A stretch of DNA of 50,699 nucleotides from Serratia marcescens (GCA_015548865.1 JADMXW010000014.1:105049-155747); one strand, 5' to 3'; shown: positions 18,802-27,428, numbered from the stretch's first letter. Made by a program: numbers and translations. The notes: generated by a model not told the origin, from the letters alone.

Positions 18802-18862
18802 ACAAGATTAAGCAGTTATAACTCAGGTTATCATTTTAATTATTATCTCATGGGATAACGAC

Positions 18863-19111
18863 ATGGAACGAATGAATGTTTTTTTTCAATATAAATCATG
18901 TGCCATTCGGTCACTGAATAAAAATGATTCTGTTTATTTGATGATGACCTACATTTATAAGGAAAAGATAAATTGCTTAAAGGATAAATATGATCTCTAT
19001 TTCTATTTTTGTGGCAGAGACAAACAACGTTCGGAATTTAGATTTTATTCAATATGCCGGCTGCATGAAAAAAAAAGGACTTTTAGTTACCATGCGATGC
19101 GATTTTCATAA
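18863..19111 (+). CDS. Hypothetical small protein (doubtful)
   Basis: An 82-residue frame starting at an ATG with a weak GGGA upstream. I recognise no family. The product is rich in Tyr, Phe, Lys and Arg, and its AT-rich codons are unlike the neighbouring core genes. It lies alone between two ERIC-type repeats. It could be a remnant of a transferred gene, a small recent gene, or chance. Confidence 0.25.
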   Translation: MERMNVFFQYKSCAIRSLNKNDSVYLMMTYIYKEKINCLKDKYDLYFYFCGRDKQRSEFRFYSICRLHEKKRTFSYHAMRFS

Positions 19112-19142
19112 TGTTTAATCTATTTCTAACGGCTTGCTGTAT

Positions 19143-19395
19143 GTACCCTAAATAATTCGAGTCGCAGGGCAAAATGTTAACGTTTTGAACAACGCTTGCA
19201 CTGGCCATTTAGGACGAGGCTCATTTATGCGTCTCGTAACGCAGCAAAAGAGAGCCCTCAGGGACGTTATTCGGGTAACTAATCTGCCGGGAGCAGATTA
19301 GAACACTGTTTGCGGCAGTATCGTGAGAGGTGAGGCCCAAGGATGGGCCGAATAGTGAACGAAGCCAACGCACCTGTAACTTGACGTATGGCGAG
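19143..19395. repeat. Composite ERIC-type repeat, copy D (about 253 bp)
   Basis: Inverted relative to copies A and B. It starts TACCCTAAATAATTCGAGTC and ends CACCTGTAACTTGACGTATG. Inside, it holds both the GAGGCTCATTTATGCGTCTC insert seen in copy C and the CTGCCGGGAGCAGATTAG / GGATGGGCCGAATA block seen in copies A and B. The usual core palindrome (ACTTAC...GTAAG) is not visible. Confidence 0.75.
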
Positions 19396-19429
19396 GTTAT
19401 CTACCCGCAGCGCAGCTCGAGAGTGATCG

Positions 19430-19858
19430 TTAACCTAATGCAACCAGTAGGGCACCAACAGAAATCAGTGCTACGCCAATACCCCCTAATAGTGATATTT
19501 TCTCCCCAAGGAGTAGCGCCGCTAAAATAACGGCGAAAACAACGCTGAGTTTATCAATCGGTGCAACCTGAGCTACATTACCATTTTTCAATGCCAAAAA
19601 ATAAAACAGCCAGGAAAGTGCGCCAGCAATACCACTGAGTAGAATAAATGACAGTGCTTTTTTATTGGCAAGTACTTCACCGATCATTGTCGTTTTTCCT
19701 TGCACTACGACGACACCAACCAAAAATAGCGCCATCACGACGGCACGGACAGCAGTAGCCGTATTGGCATCAAGATTTTGCAACCCTACCTTACCGAACA
19801 GTGCCACGGCAGCAGCGCACAGCGCGGAGAGTAATGCATAAAGTAACCAGCTACTCAT
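19430..19858 (-). CDS. Half-size EamA/DMT-family membrane transporter
   Basis: A small inner-membrane protein with one EamA unit: about five hydrophobic helices in 142 residues. They include LYALLSALCAAAVALFGKVG at the N-terminus and the end LLGGIGVALISVGALLVALG. The mid-protein run SWLFYFLALKNGNVAQVAPID is typical of EamA proteins. Full DMT exporters have two such units, so this one probably works as a dimer (family inference). The ATG at 19858 has GAGG upstream; an ATG at 19873 lacks a site. The substrate is unknown. It follows kdpE on the same strand at about 100 bases and may share its transcript. Confidence 0.85.
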   Translation of the reverse strand: MSSWLLYALLSALCAAAVALFGKVGLQNLDANTATAVRAVVMALFLVGVVVVQGKTTMIGEVLANKKALSFILLSGIAGALSWLFYFLALKNGNVAQVAPIDKLSVVFAVILAALLLGEKISLLGGIGVALISVGALLVALG

Positions 19859-19957
19859 GATGGGCCTCATCATAAAAATATCAGGATGAAAATCAATAGA
19901 ATGAGCGGGAGATGTTACGCCTGCTCTGGAGGGATAACCAGTTTTATCCGCTGTTCG

Positions 19958-20650
19958 TCAGGGCATAAAGCGGTAGCCCACAGCTGTCTCGGTAATAAAA
20001 TGACGAGGACGCGTGGGGTCTAGTTCCAGTTTTTGCCGCAGGTGCCCCATATAGATGCGTAAATAGTGGGAACTTTCCACCGCGTTTGGCCCCCAGACCT
20101 GTACGAGCAGTTGGCGTTGCGTAAGTACTTTTCCCGCATTCGCTAACAGTAGGGCCAATAGCTTGAATTCCGTCGGGGTCAGGTGCAGTACTTCACCGTC
20201 TCTGCTGACCAAACGTTGACTCAGGTCGACGGTAATGGCACCGAATGTTACCAGAGGGCTTTCGGGAGCATTGGCTCCGTGGCGGCGCAGTGCAACGCGC
20301 ACCCGCGCCAACAATTCTCCAATACCGAACGGTTTGACGAGATAATCGTCAGCACCCGCATCCAGCGCATCGATTTTATCCTGCTCATCAACGCGTGCAG
20401 ATAGCACAATAATAGGCACATTGCTCCACTGACGAACATCGCGAATGTAATCAGTGCCATCTCCGTCCGGTAATCCGAGATCGAGAATCACCAGATCGGG
20501 TTTACGCGTGGCTGTTTCTAATAAACCACGTTGTAATGTCTGTGCATCAAAAACGCGCAGCCCCTCGCTTTCCAGAGCACTACGGACAAAGCGCCGGATC
20601 TCTTTTTCATCTTCAACGATCAAAACATTAGCGGATAACAGCGTATGCAC
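19958..20650 (-). CDS. kdpE: KdpE, OmpR-type response regulator (orphan)
   Basis: In E. coli KdpE, phosphorylated by KdpD, activates the high-affinity K+ pump operon kdpFABC. The receiver domain is intact: the acidic pair in NVLIVEDEKEIRRF, phosphoacceptor Asp in LVILDLGLPDGDG, and Lys in YLVKPFGIGELLAR. The winged helix follows (LTPTEFKLLALLLANAGKV, GPNAVESSHYLRIYMGHLRQ). KdpD and the pump genes are not in the window: upstream comes only a 399-base gap and ybfA. The start is uncertain. I give the GTG at 20650 (230 residues; E. coli 225) with AGGA just upstream; the frame is open to a GTG at 20737, which has no site. Confidence 0.9.
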   Translation of the reverse strand: MHTLLSANVLIVEDEKEIRRFVRSALESEGLRVFDAQTLQRGLLETATRKPDLVILDLGLPDGDGTDYIRDVRQWSNVPIIVLSARVDEQDKIDALDAGADDYLVKPFGIGELLARVRVALRRHGANAPESPLVTFGAITVDLSQRLVSRDGEVLHLTPTEFKLLALLLANAGKVLTQRQLLVQVWGPNAVESSHYLRIYMGHLRQKLELDPTRPRHFITETAVGYRFMP

Positions 20651-20931
20651 TCCTTCCTGCTTCGCGGTGATTATTAGTGACGTTACGGTTGACTGTTTCG
20701 TTACTGTTGATAAATCTCGTGTTGCTCTCGTCTTCACTTTATGACGCTACCATATTTGGTTATGGGCTTGCGACAAAAGCTGCAACGGCTGCATAAGATT
20801 CCATCGACAGTGGGCAAAAAAGCACATTGTGTGTAACACAAATCCATACATGTAATGTAATTCATTAACTATTTTGTAACTCAATAACGAAATGTTCGGA
20901 AAAAACGGTTAAAACACGATCTTTTTCTGGT

Positions 20932-20988
20932 CCGATGAGTAGTAAAGTTTCATCAAAAGCGGTAATATTTTGAGCAGTTACTCATCGG
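20932..20988 (+). promoter_or_regulatory. Long-range inverted repeat upstream of ybfA
   Basis: CCGATGAGTA (20932-20941) and TACTCATCGG (20979-20988) are perfect complements around a 37-base AT-rich loop, followed by TTGTTTTAATTTT. It could be an attenuator or terminator-like leader structure of ybfA, or an operator. The rest of the kdpE-ybfA gap (20651-21049) is AT-rich; I saw no recognisable KdpE site. Confidence 0.45.
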
Positions 20989-21049
20989 TTGTTTTAATTT
21001 TGTGAGCTCTGTCGTTGCAGTGGCTGCTCACTGATGAAGGAGGATCGCT

Positions 21050-21256
21050 ATGTCGATTTATACTGCTTATCCCTTGTATCGCGTTCTCCTGCGTCGCGTT
21101 GGCGTTGTTGTTCTTGGGTTACTGGCGCTGCCTGTAATGCTGTTTCGAGAAGATCGTGCCCGCTTTTATAGTTACTTGCACCGCGTTTGGTTGAAAACCA
21201 GCGATCAACCGGTCTGGATGGCGCAATCCGAAGCTGCTGCCGGTGATTTTTTCTAA
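21050..21256 (+). CDS. ybfA: YbfA, small DUF2517 membrane protein
   Basis: A 68-residue protein of exactly the E. coli YbfA length, recognised from its C-terminal half ([21 protein letters not shown], ending GDFF). The N-terminal part has one hydrophobic helix (about 12-32, [16 protein letters not shown]), so it is probably anchored in the inner membrane. Function is unknown. GGAGG lies about 10 bases before the ATG. In E. coli ybfA is the gene divergent from kdpFABC; here it still points away from kdpE, but the pump genes between them are missing. Confidence 0.92.
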   Translation: MSIYTAYPLYRVLLRRVGVVVLGLLALPVMLFREDRARFYSYLHRVWLKTSDQPVWMAQSEAAAGDFF

Positions 21257-21317
21257 GTCGAGTGATAGCACATTTATCATGAGATGATTAAGAAAAAACT
21301 TTCTTGGTGCCATGACA

Positions 21318-21465
21318 TTAGCGCCTATCCCATTAGGGCTGTTTTGCTTGCCATTTGGGCCAGGACAGTGCTCGAAATCTTCACGTACTCCGTGTACGAT
21401 TCGTTTTCTGCGTGCTGTCCGTGGCTAAACAAACTGCACCTGACGCCGATTGGGTTAGGTTCTTA
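21318..21465. repeat. MITE-like repeat, copy 2 (about 148 bp)
   Basis: Same family as 3506-3654: TTAGCGCCTATCCCATTAGG at the left, GTGCTCGAAATCTTCACG and ACTCCGTGTACG inside, and GCCGATTGGGTTAGGTTCTTA-type right end. The ends are imperfect inverted repeats. It lies between ybfA and the TudS-like gene. The rest of that gap (21466-21606) shows nothing certain. Confidence 0.75.
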
Positions 21466-21606
21466 TCGCATCGTTCAGTAAAAATCCCTTTATCCTTCCC
21501 TTCTACACCTTCCTGCTTTTCGTTTTTGCTCGATCTTTGCCGTTGTGTCCCGTAAGCGCTTGAAATCCGCTATGCTGAGGGAACGTTGACGAGCGGGAGA
21601 GCTTTT

Positions 21607-22566
21607 ATGATGTCAGTTCCTATTCCTGTCGGAATAAGTGCATGTTTGCTTGGCGCGCCGGTACGTTTTGACGGAGGGCATAAGCGCCTCGATTTTGCCG
21701 TTGATCAATTGGCACCTTATTTCCATTTTCAGCCTGTATGTCCAGAGATGGCTGTAGGGTTGCCTGTGCCGCGTCCGGCACTACGATTGGTGAATGATGA
21801 TAAAAAGGGGCTTCGCCTTTGCGCGAGCAACGGGTCTGCATTGGATGTTACGGATTCCATGCACGCTTTTGCCGAAGAAAAAATGGCATCATTACAGGCG
21901 CTGTGCGGTTTCATCCTGTGCGCTAAATCTCCCAGTTGTGGGATGGAGCGGGTAAAGGTTTATGACAGTAATGGAAAAAATGCCCGAAAAAGCGGGGAAG
22001 GTCTCTTTGCTCAGGCGCTGAAACGGCACATGCCGTGGCTACCGTTAGAGGAAAATGGCCGTTTGAATGATCCCGTGTTACGGGAAAATTTTATTGCTCG
22101 AGTTTATGCCTTGCATGAACTACAGCAAATTTGGCAGCAGGGGCTCTCGCGTGGCGCACTGATGGCGTTTCATAGTCGTTATAAATTGCTGTTACTGGCA
22201 CATTCGCAGCCCGAGTACAGAGAGTTGGGACCTTTTGTTGCTGGAATGGCCCAATGGCCGACGCTAGACGCTTTTGCCACTGAATATCGGCTGCGTTTTA
22301 TGCGTTTGTTGTCTCATCCGGCATCGCGTCGTAATCATACGAATGTATTGATGCACGTTCAGGGTTATTTTCGTCCTCACCTTACCTCTCAACAGCGTCA
22401 GGAATTAGCCAACTTAATCGATCGTTATCGGCAAGGGGTACAACCGTTGCTAGCGCCAATGACGCTGTTGCGCCATTACATGACTGAATACCCTGATGAT
22501 TACCTTGCACAGCAGCGCTATTTTGACCCCTATCCAGAGGCTTTGCGTTTACGCTATGGTCATTAA
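21607..22566 (+). CDS. DUF523-DUF1722 fusion (TudS-like plus YbgA)
   Basis: The N-terminal domain (about 1-150) is DUF523. It has three conserved cysteine places: SACLLG (Cys13), QPVCPE, and CAKSPSCGMERV. DUF523 includes the thiouracil desulfurase TudS, which uses an iron-sulfur cluster to remove sulfur from 2-thiouracil. The C-terminal domain (about 185-310) is DUF1722, the whole of E. coli YbgA, with LLLLAHS, NHTNVLMHVQGYF and RYRQG. So this gene corresponds to ybgA but carries an extra domain. Cleavage of thiouracil is inferred, not shown. GGGAG precedes the ATG at 21607 (319 residues). phr follows after 22 bases, so the two are probably co-transcribed. Confidence 0.9.
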   Translation: MMSVPIPVGISACLLGAPVRFDGGHKRLDFAVDQLAPYFHFQPVCPEMAVGLPVPRPALRLVNDDKKGLRLCASNGSALDVTDSMHAFAEEKMASLQALCGFILCAKSPSCGMERVKVYDSNGKNARKSGEGLFAQALKRHMPWLPLEENGRLNDPVLRENFIARVYALHELQQIWQQGLSRGALMAFHSRYKLLLLAHSQPEYRELGPFVAGMAQWPTLDAFATEYRLRFMRLLSHPASRRNHTNVLMHVQGYFRPHLTSQQRQELANLIDRYRQGVQPLLAPMTLLRHYMTEYPDDYLAQQRYFDPYPEALRLRYGH

Positions 22567-22588
22567 CGCTTTCCAGTGAGGATCAATT

Positions 22589-24043
22589 ATGACCACGCAT
22601 CTGGTCTGGTTTCGCCATGATTTACGTATTACCGATCACTCCGCGCTGCATGCAGCCTGTCAGAATGCCGATGCCAAGGTCATTGCGCTCTATATTGCTA
22701 CGCCAACCCAATGGCAGGTACATGGTATGGCTCCCCGACAGGCGACATTTTTGCTACAGAATCTTCAGGCATTACAACGGGCGCTGGCAGATAAAGGAAT
22801 TCCTCTGTTTTATCAACAGTGCGACGACTTTCATCAGTCTGTTGAAGCGGTAGAGACGTTTTGTAAAAAACAGCACGTCACTCACCTGTTTTACCATTAT
22901 CAGTACGAAGTTAATGAACGTGAGCGCGATCGTGTACTGGAAGCCAAATTGCAAGGGCTGGTGACTTGCCAGGGGTTTGATGACAGCGTGCTGTTAGCGC
23001 CGGGCAGTGTGGTGACGGGAAAACATGAGATGTACAAAGTGTTTACGCCGTTTCGCAACGCCTTTATTCAGCGCTTACAGGAGATGGACGTGATCTGTTT
23101 CCCAGCACCAAAAAAACGTGCTAACGCAGAAATGGGGAAAGGGGATGCGTTGAGCCCCTTCGATTACCCCCAGCAGTCGGTTGACGAGACGCTGTTTCCG
23201 GCCGGAGAGCAAGCTGCGTTGGCTCGATTACGTCAGTTTTGCCAATCGAATGTGGCAGATTATGACCAACAGCGTGATTTTCCGGCGCAGCAAGGCACGA
23301 GTCTGCTTTCTCCTTATCTGGCATTGGGCGTCCTTTCTCCCCGTCAGTGCTTGAATCGCCTGCGTGCAGAACATCCCAATCTGCTGACGCGGGTCGACGG
23401 CGGGGCATTTATCTGGTTGAACGAACTGCTGTGGCGTGAATTTTATCGTCACCTGTTGGTGGCGTGGCCGCATTTGTGTAAACACCGCCCGTTTGTTGAT
23501 TGGACGCACCAGGTCAAATGGCGGCAAGACGCAAAAGCACTAGCAGCCTGGCAAGAAGGTAAGACCGGATTTCCCATTGTTGATGCCGCGATGCGCCAAC
23601 TGAACGCGACTGGATGGATGCACAACCGGCTACGCATGATCTGCGCCAGCTTTCTGGTAAAAGATTTGCTTATCGACTGGCGAGCAGGGGAGCGCTATTT
23701 TATTTCTCAGCTGCTTGACGGCGATTTAGCCGCAAATAATGGCGGATGGCAGTGGGCTGCCTCTACTGGTACGGACGCGGTGCCCTATTTCCGTATTTTT
23801 AACCCCACGACACAGGGTGAACGTTTCGATCCGCAAGGGACGTTTATCCGCAGCTGGTTACCAGAACTGGCGGACGTGCCAGACAACGATATTCATCAGC
23901 CCCATCGCTGGGCAAAGCGAGTAGGGCGTATGTTGGATTATCCGACGCCCATGGTCGACCATAAACAGGCTAGGCAAATGACGCTGGAAGCCTTTGAGGC
24001 AGCGAAAGCGTCACTGAAAGAAGGCCAGGACACGGAATATTAA
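22589..24043 (+). CDS. phr: Deoxyribodipyrimidine photolyase (CPD class I)
   Basis: Photolyase repairs cyclobutane pyrimidine dimers in DNA with blue light, using FADH- and an antenna folate. The 484-residue product (E. coli: 472) has the N-terminal antenna domain (HLVWFRHDLRITDHSAL at 4-20) and the helical FAD domain. The latter has WLNELLWREFYRHLL, FPIVDAAMRQLNATGWMHNR, and the lesion-pocket run DLAANNGGWQWAASTGTDA with FRIFNP. It lies behind the TudS-like gene, as phr follows ybgA in E. coli, and 8 bases ahead of ybgI, so all three probably form one transcript. Confidence 0.97.
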   Translation: MTTHLVWFRHDLRITDHSALHAACQNADAKVIALYIATPTQWQVHGMAPRQATFLLQNLQALQRALADKGIPLFYQQCDDFHQSVEAVETFCKKQHVTHLFYHYQYEVNERERDRVLEAKLQGLVTCQGFDDSVLLAPGSVVTGKHEMYKVFTPFRNAFIQRLQEMDVICFPAPKKRANAEMGKGDALSPFDYPQQSVDETLFPAGEQAALARLRQFCQSNVADYDQQRDFPAQQGTSLLSPYLALGVLSPRQCLNRLRAEHPNLLTRVDGGAFIWLNELLWREFYRHLLVAWPHLCKHRPFVDWTHQVKWRQDAKALAAWQEGKTGFPIVDAAMRQLNATGWMHNRLRMICASFLVKDLLIDWRAGERYFISQLLDGDLAANNGGWQWAASTGTDAVPYFRIFNPTTQGERFDPQGTFIRSWLPELADVPDNDIHQPHRWAKRVGRMLDYPTPMVDHKQARQMTLEAFEAAKASLKEGQDTEY

Positions 24044-24051
24044 GGAGCATT

Positions 24052-24795
24052 ATGCGCAACAGCGAATTGGAAACAGTCATCAACCAGCAACTGAATGTGG
24101 CCGCGTTTCAGGATTATGCGCCTAACGGATTGCAAGTCGAAGGTCGCGAAAATGTACAGCGGATCATCACGGGTGTTACCGCCTCGCAGGCACTGCTGGA
24201 TGTGGCGGTAGCTCAGCAGGTTGATGCCGTGCTGGTACACCACGGCTACTTTTGGAAAAACGAGTCACCGGTGATTTCTGGCATGAAGCGTCGCCGCTTG
24301 AAAACATTGCTGGCGAACGATATCAACCTGTATGGGTATCACTTGCCGTTGGATGCTCACCCAGAGTTAGGAAATAACGCCCGTCTGGCGGCATTGCTGG
24401 ACATCAAAACCATAGGCGATATTGAGCCTTTGTTACCTTATGGAGAATTATCACAGTCTGTGAGCGGCGATACGTTCCGCGAGCGCCTGGAAACGCGATT
24501 GGGGCGTTCAGTGCTGCATTGTGGGGATAATGCACCGTCGCAGATAACGCGTTTGGCCTGGTGCTCTGGAGGAGGCCAAGGGTTTATTGAACAAGCTGCG
24601 CGTTTTGGCGTAGATGCGTTCATCACCGGTGAGGTTTCGGAACAGACTATTCATATTGCCCGTGAGATGGGGCTGCATTTCTATGCCGCGGGCCATCACG
24701 CTACTGAGCGTGGTGGCATTAAGGCGCTAGGGGAGTGGCTGGCGCAACAACATGGGTTTGATGTGACCTTTGTTGATATTCCCAACCCAGCCTAG
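24052..24795 (+). CDS. ybgI: YbgI, NIF3/DUF34-family metal-binding protein
   Basis: A conserved cytosolic protein; its E. coli relative forms a toroidal hexamer with two metal ions per subunit, and its exact reaction is unsettled. The 247-residue product has the E. coli length. Metal-binding runs are VLVHHGYFWK (His pair near 63-64), LYGYHLPLDAHPELGNN and, near the end, HHATERGGI. The start at 24052 has AAGGAG upstream. It follows phr by 8 bases. The E. coli gene ybgH (peptide transporter), which lies between phr and ybgI there, is absent. Confidence 0.95.
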   Translation: MRNSELETVINQQLNVAAFQDYAPNGLQVEGRENVQRIITGVTASQALLDVAVAQQVDAVLVHHGYFWKNESPVISGMKRRRLKTLLANDINLYGYHLPLDAHPELGNNARLAALLDIKTIGDIEPLLPYGELSQSVSGDTFRERLETRLGRSVLHCGDNAPSQITRLAWCSGGGQGFIEQAARFGVDAFITGEVSEQTIHIAREMGLHFYAAGHHATERGGIKALGEWLAQQHGFDVTFVDIPNPA

Positions 24796-24961
24796 TGCTA
24801 ATCAACTCACTGTTTTTTAAAAATAATATAAAAATTTTAGTGGGGAAAGTTGGCATCTTTATTGCTTGTTTATTAAATGACGTTATAGCCAGATGTTGTC
24901 GGGGCAAGCGCGTATTCAGGCGGTAGAGCATAGCGATGCTCTGTCGTGATGGGGAGAGAGA

Positions 24962-25618
24962 GTGCAACGAGCACGATGCTATTTATTAGGCGAGCGGGCC
25001 GTGGTGCTGGAATTGGAACCACCGCTGTCACTGCAAAGCCAACAGCGTATCTGGGGACTTGCCGAACGTCTTCATCAGCATGATGAGGTGGCTGCGGCGA
25101 TCCCAGGGATGAATAATCTGACAGTGGTGTTAACCCATCCACAGCACGCTGCACGCGATGCTATTGAGCGTTTGCAGCGCTGGTGGGAAGAGAGTGAGTC
25201 GGTAACAATTGAGGCAAGAGACATCACGATCCCAGTCGTGTATGGCGGCGATGCTGGCCCGGATCTGCTTCAGGTGGCGGAGCATTGCCAGCTTTCTCCT
25301 CGTCAGGTGGTGGAGGCGCATGCCGCTGTGCAGTATGTGGTGTATTTTCTGGGATTTCAGCCGGGATTTCCTTATCTGGCTGGATTGCCAGAATGTCTTC
25401 ATACCCCACGGCGTTCAGATCCGCGCCTAAGTGTGCCCGCCGGAAGTGTCGGTATTGGTGGGCGGCAAACGGGTATTTACCCGTTGGCAACCCCAGGGGG
25501 TTGGCAGTTGATTGGCCGAACGTCGGCTGTGTTGTTTGATGCGACGTTAACGCCGCCCACGTTGCTGCGCCCAGGAGACAATGTGCGCTTCGTGCCGCAG
25601 CCGGAGGGCATATGCTAA
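24962..25618 (+). CDS. pxpB: 5-oxoprolinase subunit B
   Basis: With PxpA and PxpC it hydrolyses 5-oxoproline (pyroglutamate) to glutamate at the cost of ATP. The 218-residue product begins [21 protein letters not shown] from a GTG at 24962 with a strong purine-rich site. Characteristic runs are [25 protein letters not shown] and [20 protein letters not shown] of the KipI/PxpB family, plus [13 protein letters not shown]. It overlaps pxpC by 7 bases, which implies coupled translation. Confidence 0.95.
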   Translation: MQRARCYLLGERAVVLELEPPLSLQSQQRIWGLAERLHQHDEVAAAIPGMNNLTVVLTHPQHAARDAIERLQRWWEESESVTIEARDITIPVVYGGDAGPDLLQVAEHCQLSPRQVVEAHAAVQYVVYFLGFQPGFPYLAGLPECLHTPRRSDPRLSVPAGSVGIGGRQTGIYPLATPGGWQLIGRTSAVLFDATLTPPTLLRPGDNVRFVPQPEGIC

Positions 25619-26544
25619 AGATAATTCATGCCGGACTGCATAGCACGGTGCAGGATGCCGGGCGCCATCATCTACGTCATTTGGGTATCAGCCAGTCTGG
25701 CGCACTGGATACGCCAGCTTTAAACATTGCCAATTTGCTGGTGGGCAACGCGATGTCTGAAGCTGGGCTGGAAATTACGCTCGGGAAGTTCACGACGATC
25801 TTTACCTCATCCTGCTGGATTGCACTGACGGGGGCTGACACTCACGCAGAGCTTGACGGTAAACCGGTCTGGACGGGTTGGCGCTTCCCTGTCAAGGCGG
25901 GACAAACGCTCACCATGCGTATGCCGCGGCGGGGTATGCGCAGTTATCTAGCTATTTCCGGGGGGCTGGCGTTGCCAGAAGTTCTCGGATCGCTCAGTAC
26001 CGATTTGAAAGCGGGATTTGGCGGGTACCTTGGCCGTCCACTACAGGATGGCGATAGCCTTCCACTGAAAAAAGCCTCTTACCGCAAGCCGCATAGGCCC
26101 GTTGGCATCAAGCAGCTTCTGTTCAGTAATCGGGTCAGGGTGCTTCCTGGGCCGGAATATCATGAATTCAGTGAAGAGGCGCGCGATATTTTCTGGCGTA
26201 CCGGTTGGCAACTGAGTCCGCAGAGTAACCGCATGGGATATCGGTTACAGGGGCCGGCATTGACACGTATTACACCGCGAGAACTCTTTTCTCACGGGTT
26301 ACTGCCAGGGGTAATTCAGGTGCCACACGGTGGTCAGCCGATCTTGTTACTGGCAGATGCACAGACTACCGGTGGCTACCCGCGCATTGCCTGTGTTATC
26401 GAAGCGGATTTATTCCATCTGGCGCAGATTCGGCTGGGTGAACCGATACATTTCATTCCCTGCACGCTGGATGACGCTTTGCGTGCGTCAGAGGCGCAAA
26501 GGCGTTATCTGGAACAACTGGCGTGGAGGCTCAATGATTATTGA
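25612..26544 (+). CDS. pxpC: 5-oxoprolinase subunit C
   Basis: Partner of PxpB in the ATP-dependent 5-oxoprolinase. The 310-residue product has the E. coli YbgK length. Family runs include [33 protein letters not shown] near 22-41, and the C-terminal [18 protein letters not shown] with [15 protein letters not shown] of the KipA/cyclophilin-like fold. The ATG at 25612 overlaps the pxpB end, and its own end overlaps pxpA by 11 bases. All three genes are intact. Confidence 0.95.
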   Translation: MLKIIHAGLHSTVQDAGRHHLRHLGISQSGALDTPALNIANLLVGNAMSEAGLEITLGKFTTIFTSSCWIALTGADTHAELDGKPVWTGWRFPVKAGQTLTMRMPRRGMRSYLAISGGLALPEVLGSLSTDLKAGFGGYLGRPLQDGDSLPLKKASYRKPHRPVGIKQLLFSNRVRVLPGPEYHEFSEEARDIFWRTGWQLSPQSNRMGYRLQGPALTRITPRELFSHGLLPGVIQVPHGGQPILLLADAQTTGGYPRIACVIEADLFHLAQIRLGEPIHFIPCTLDDALRASEAQRRYLEQLAWRLNDY

Positions 26545-27271
26545 TTTAAATGCCGATCTGGGCGAAGGCGGCAGCAATGATGAAGCACTATTACAGTTAG
26601 TCACTTCTGCCAATATTGCCTGCGGATTTCATGCAGGAGATGCTCAAACCATGCGCCAGTCGGTGCGTTGGGGGATACGATACGGTGTGGCGTTGGGGGC
26701 ACACCCAAGCTTTCTTGATCGGGAAAACTTTGGCCGAAAAGCGATGTCGGTCTCTGCGGATACGGTATTCGCTCAGGTTGTTTACCAACTTGGCGCACTG
26801 AGTGCCATTGTAGCGGTTGAAGGTGGCCGGCTGACGCATGTTAAACCGCATGGCATGCTTTATAATCAGGCGGCTCGAGATCCTATGCTTGCAGACGCGA
26901 TTGCGCGTGCGGTTAAATCGGTGAATCCGGCGCTGAGACTGGTTGGATTAGCCGGTAGTGAACTGATTCACGCTGGACAGCGCTTAGGATTAGTGACTCG
27001 ACAGGAGGTGTTTGCCGATCGAGGTTACTTACCGGACGGAACGCTGGTACCGCGCGATCAGCCTGCCGCATTGATCAAAAGTGATGAGCTGGCGTTGGCA
27101 CAAACGCTGGAGATGATTAAACGTCGCCGTGTGCGCGCCAGCGATGGCACCTGGGTTGATGTGGAGGCGGATACGGTTTGTCTTCATGGCGACGGAGAGC
27201 ATGCACTGCTGTTTGCACGTAAGTTGCGTCAGTGTTTCAATGAGCACCAGATTCAGGTGCGTGCAGCGTAA
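26534..27271 (+). CDS. pxpA: 5-oxoprolinase subunit A
   Basis: The LamB/YcsF-family subunit of 5-oxoprolinase. I chose the ATG at 26534, inside the end of pxpC, because it gives [13 protein letters not shown], the conserved start of the family, and 245 residues. Other landmarks are [48 protein letters not shown] and VCLHGD. The upstream part of the same frame lies within pxpC and is not coding. The region from 27272 to pcp holds only a degenerate ERIC-type repeat. Confidence 0.96.
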   Translation: MIIDLNADLGEGGSNDEALLQLVTSANIACGFHAGDAQTMRQSVRWGIRYGVALGAHPSFLDRENFGRKAMSVSADTVFAQVVYQLGALSAIVAVEGGRLTHVKPHGMLYNQAARDPMLADAIARAVKSVNPALRLVGLAGSELIHAGQRLGLVTRQEVFADRGYLPDGTLVPRDQPAALIKSDELALAQTLEMIKRRRVRASDGTWVDVEADTVCLHGDGEHALLFARKLRQCFNEHQIQVRAA

Positions 27272-27303
27272 TAAGTAACGCCGTTCAAGCAAAATGAGTG
27301 AAC

Positions 27304-27428
27304 ATATCCGTTATCCTTAACGCCGCTGGCACATTGGTGGCGCGCGCTATTCGGCTCATCTCTTCTGAGCCTCACGTCTTACAAGGCCGCTTGCGGCCTT
27401 CCAGCAGCTTGAATGATTTTAGGTATAT
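27304..27428. repeat. Degenerate ERIC-type repeat (pxpA-pcp)
   Basis: It follows the ERIC layout in altered form: TATCCGTTATCCTTAACGCC at the left, GGCTCATCTCTTCTGAGCC and AAGGCCGCTTGCGGCCTT inside, and CTTGAATGATTTTAGGTATA at the right. About 125 bp. The right end stops six bases before the pcp ATG, so it forms the pcp leader. Confidence 0.7.

Noticed and set aside
17746..19395. Possible CRISPR array, because of repeated units
   Set aside because: The units are about 200 bp, diverged, in both orientations and have ERIC arms; there are no short direct repeats with regular spacers and no cas genes.
20651..20760. Remnant of the kdpD 3' end in a frame ending beside the kdpE start
   Set aside because: A short frame ending SAYAVIR runs over the kdpE start, but it does not match the KdpD C-terminus I can recall, so I cannot call it a pseudogene.
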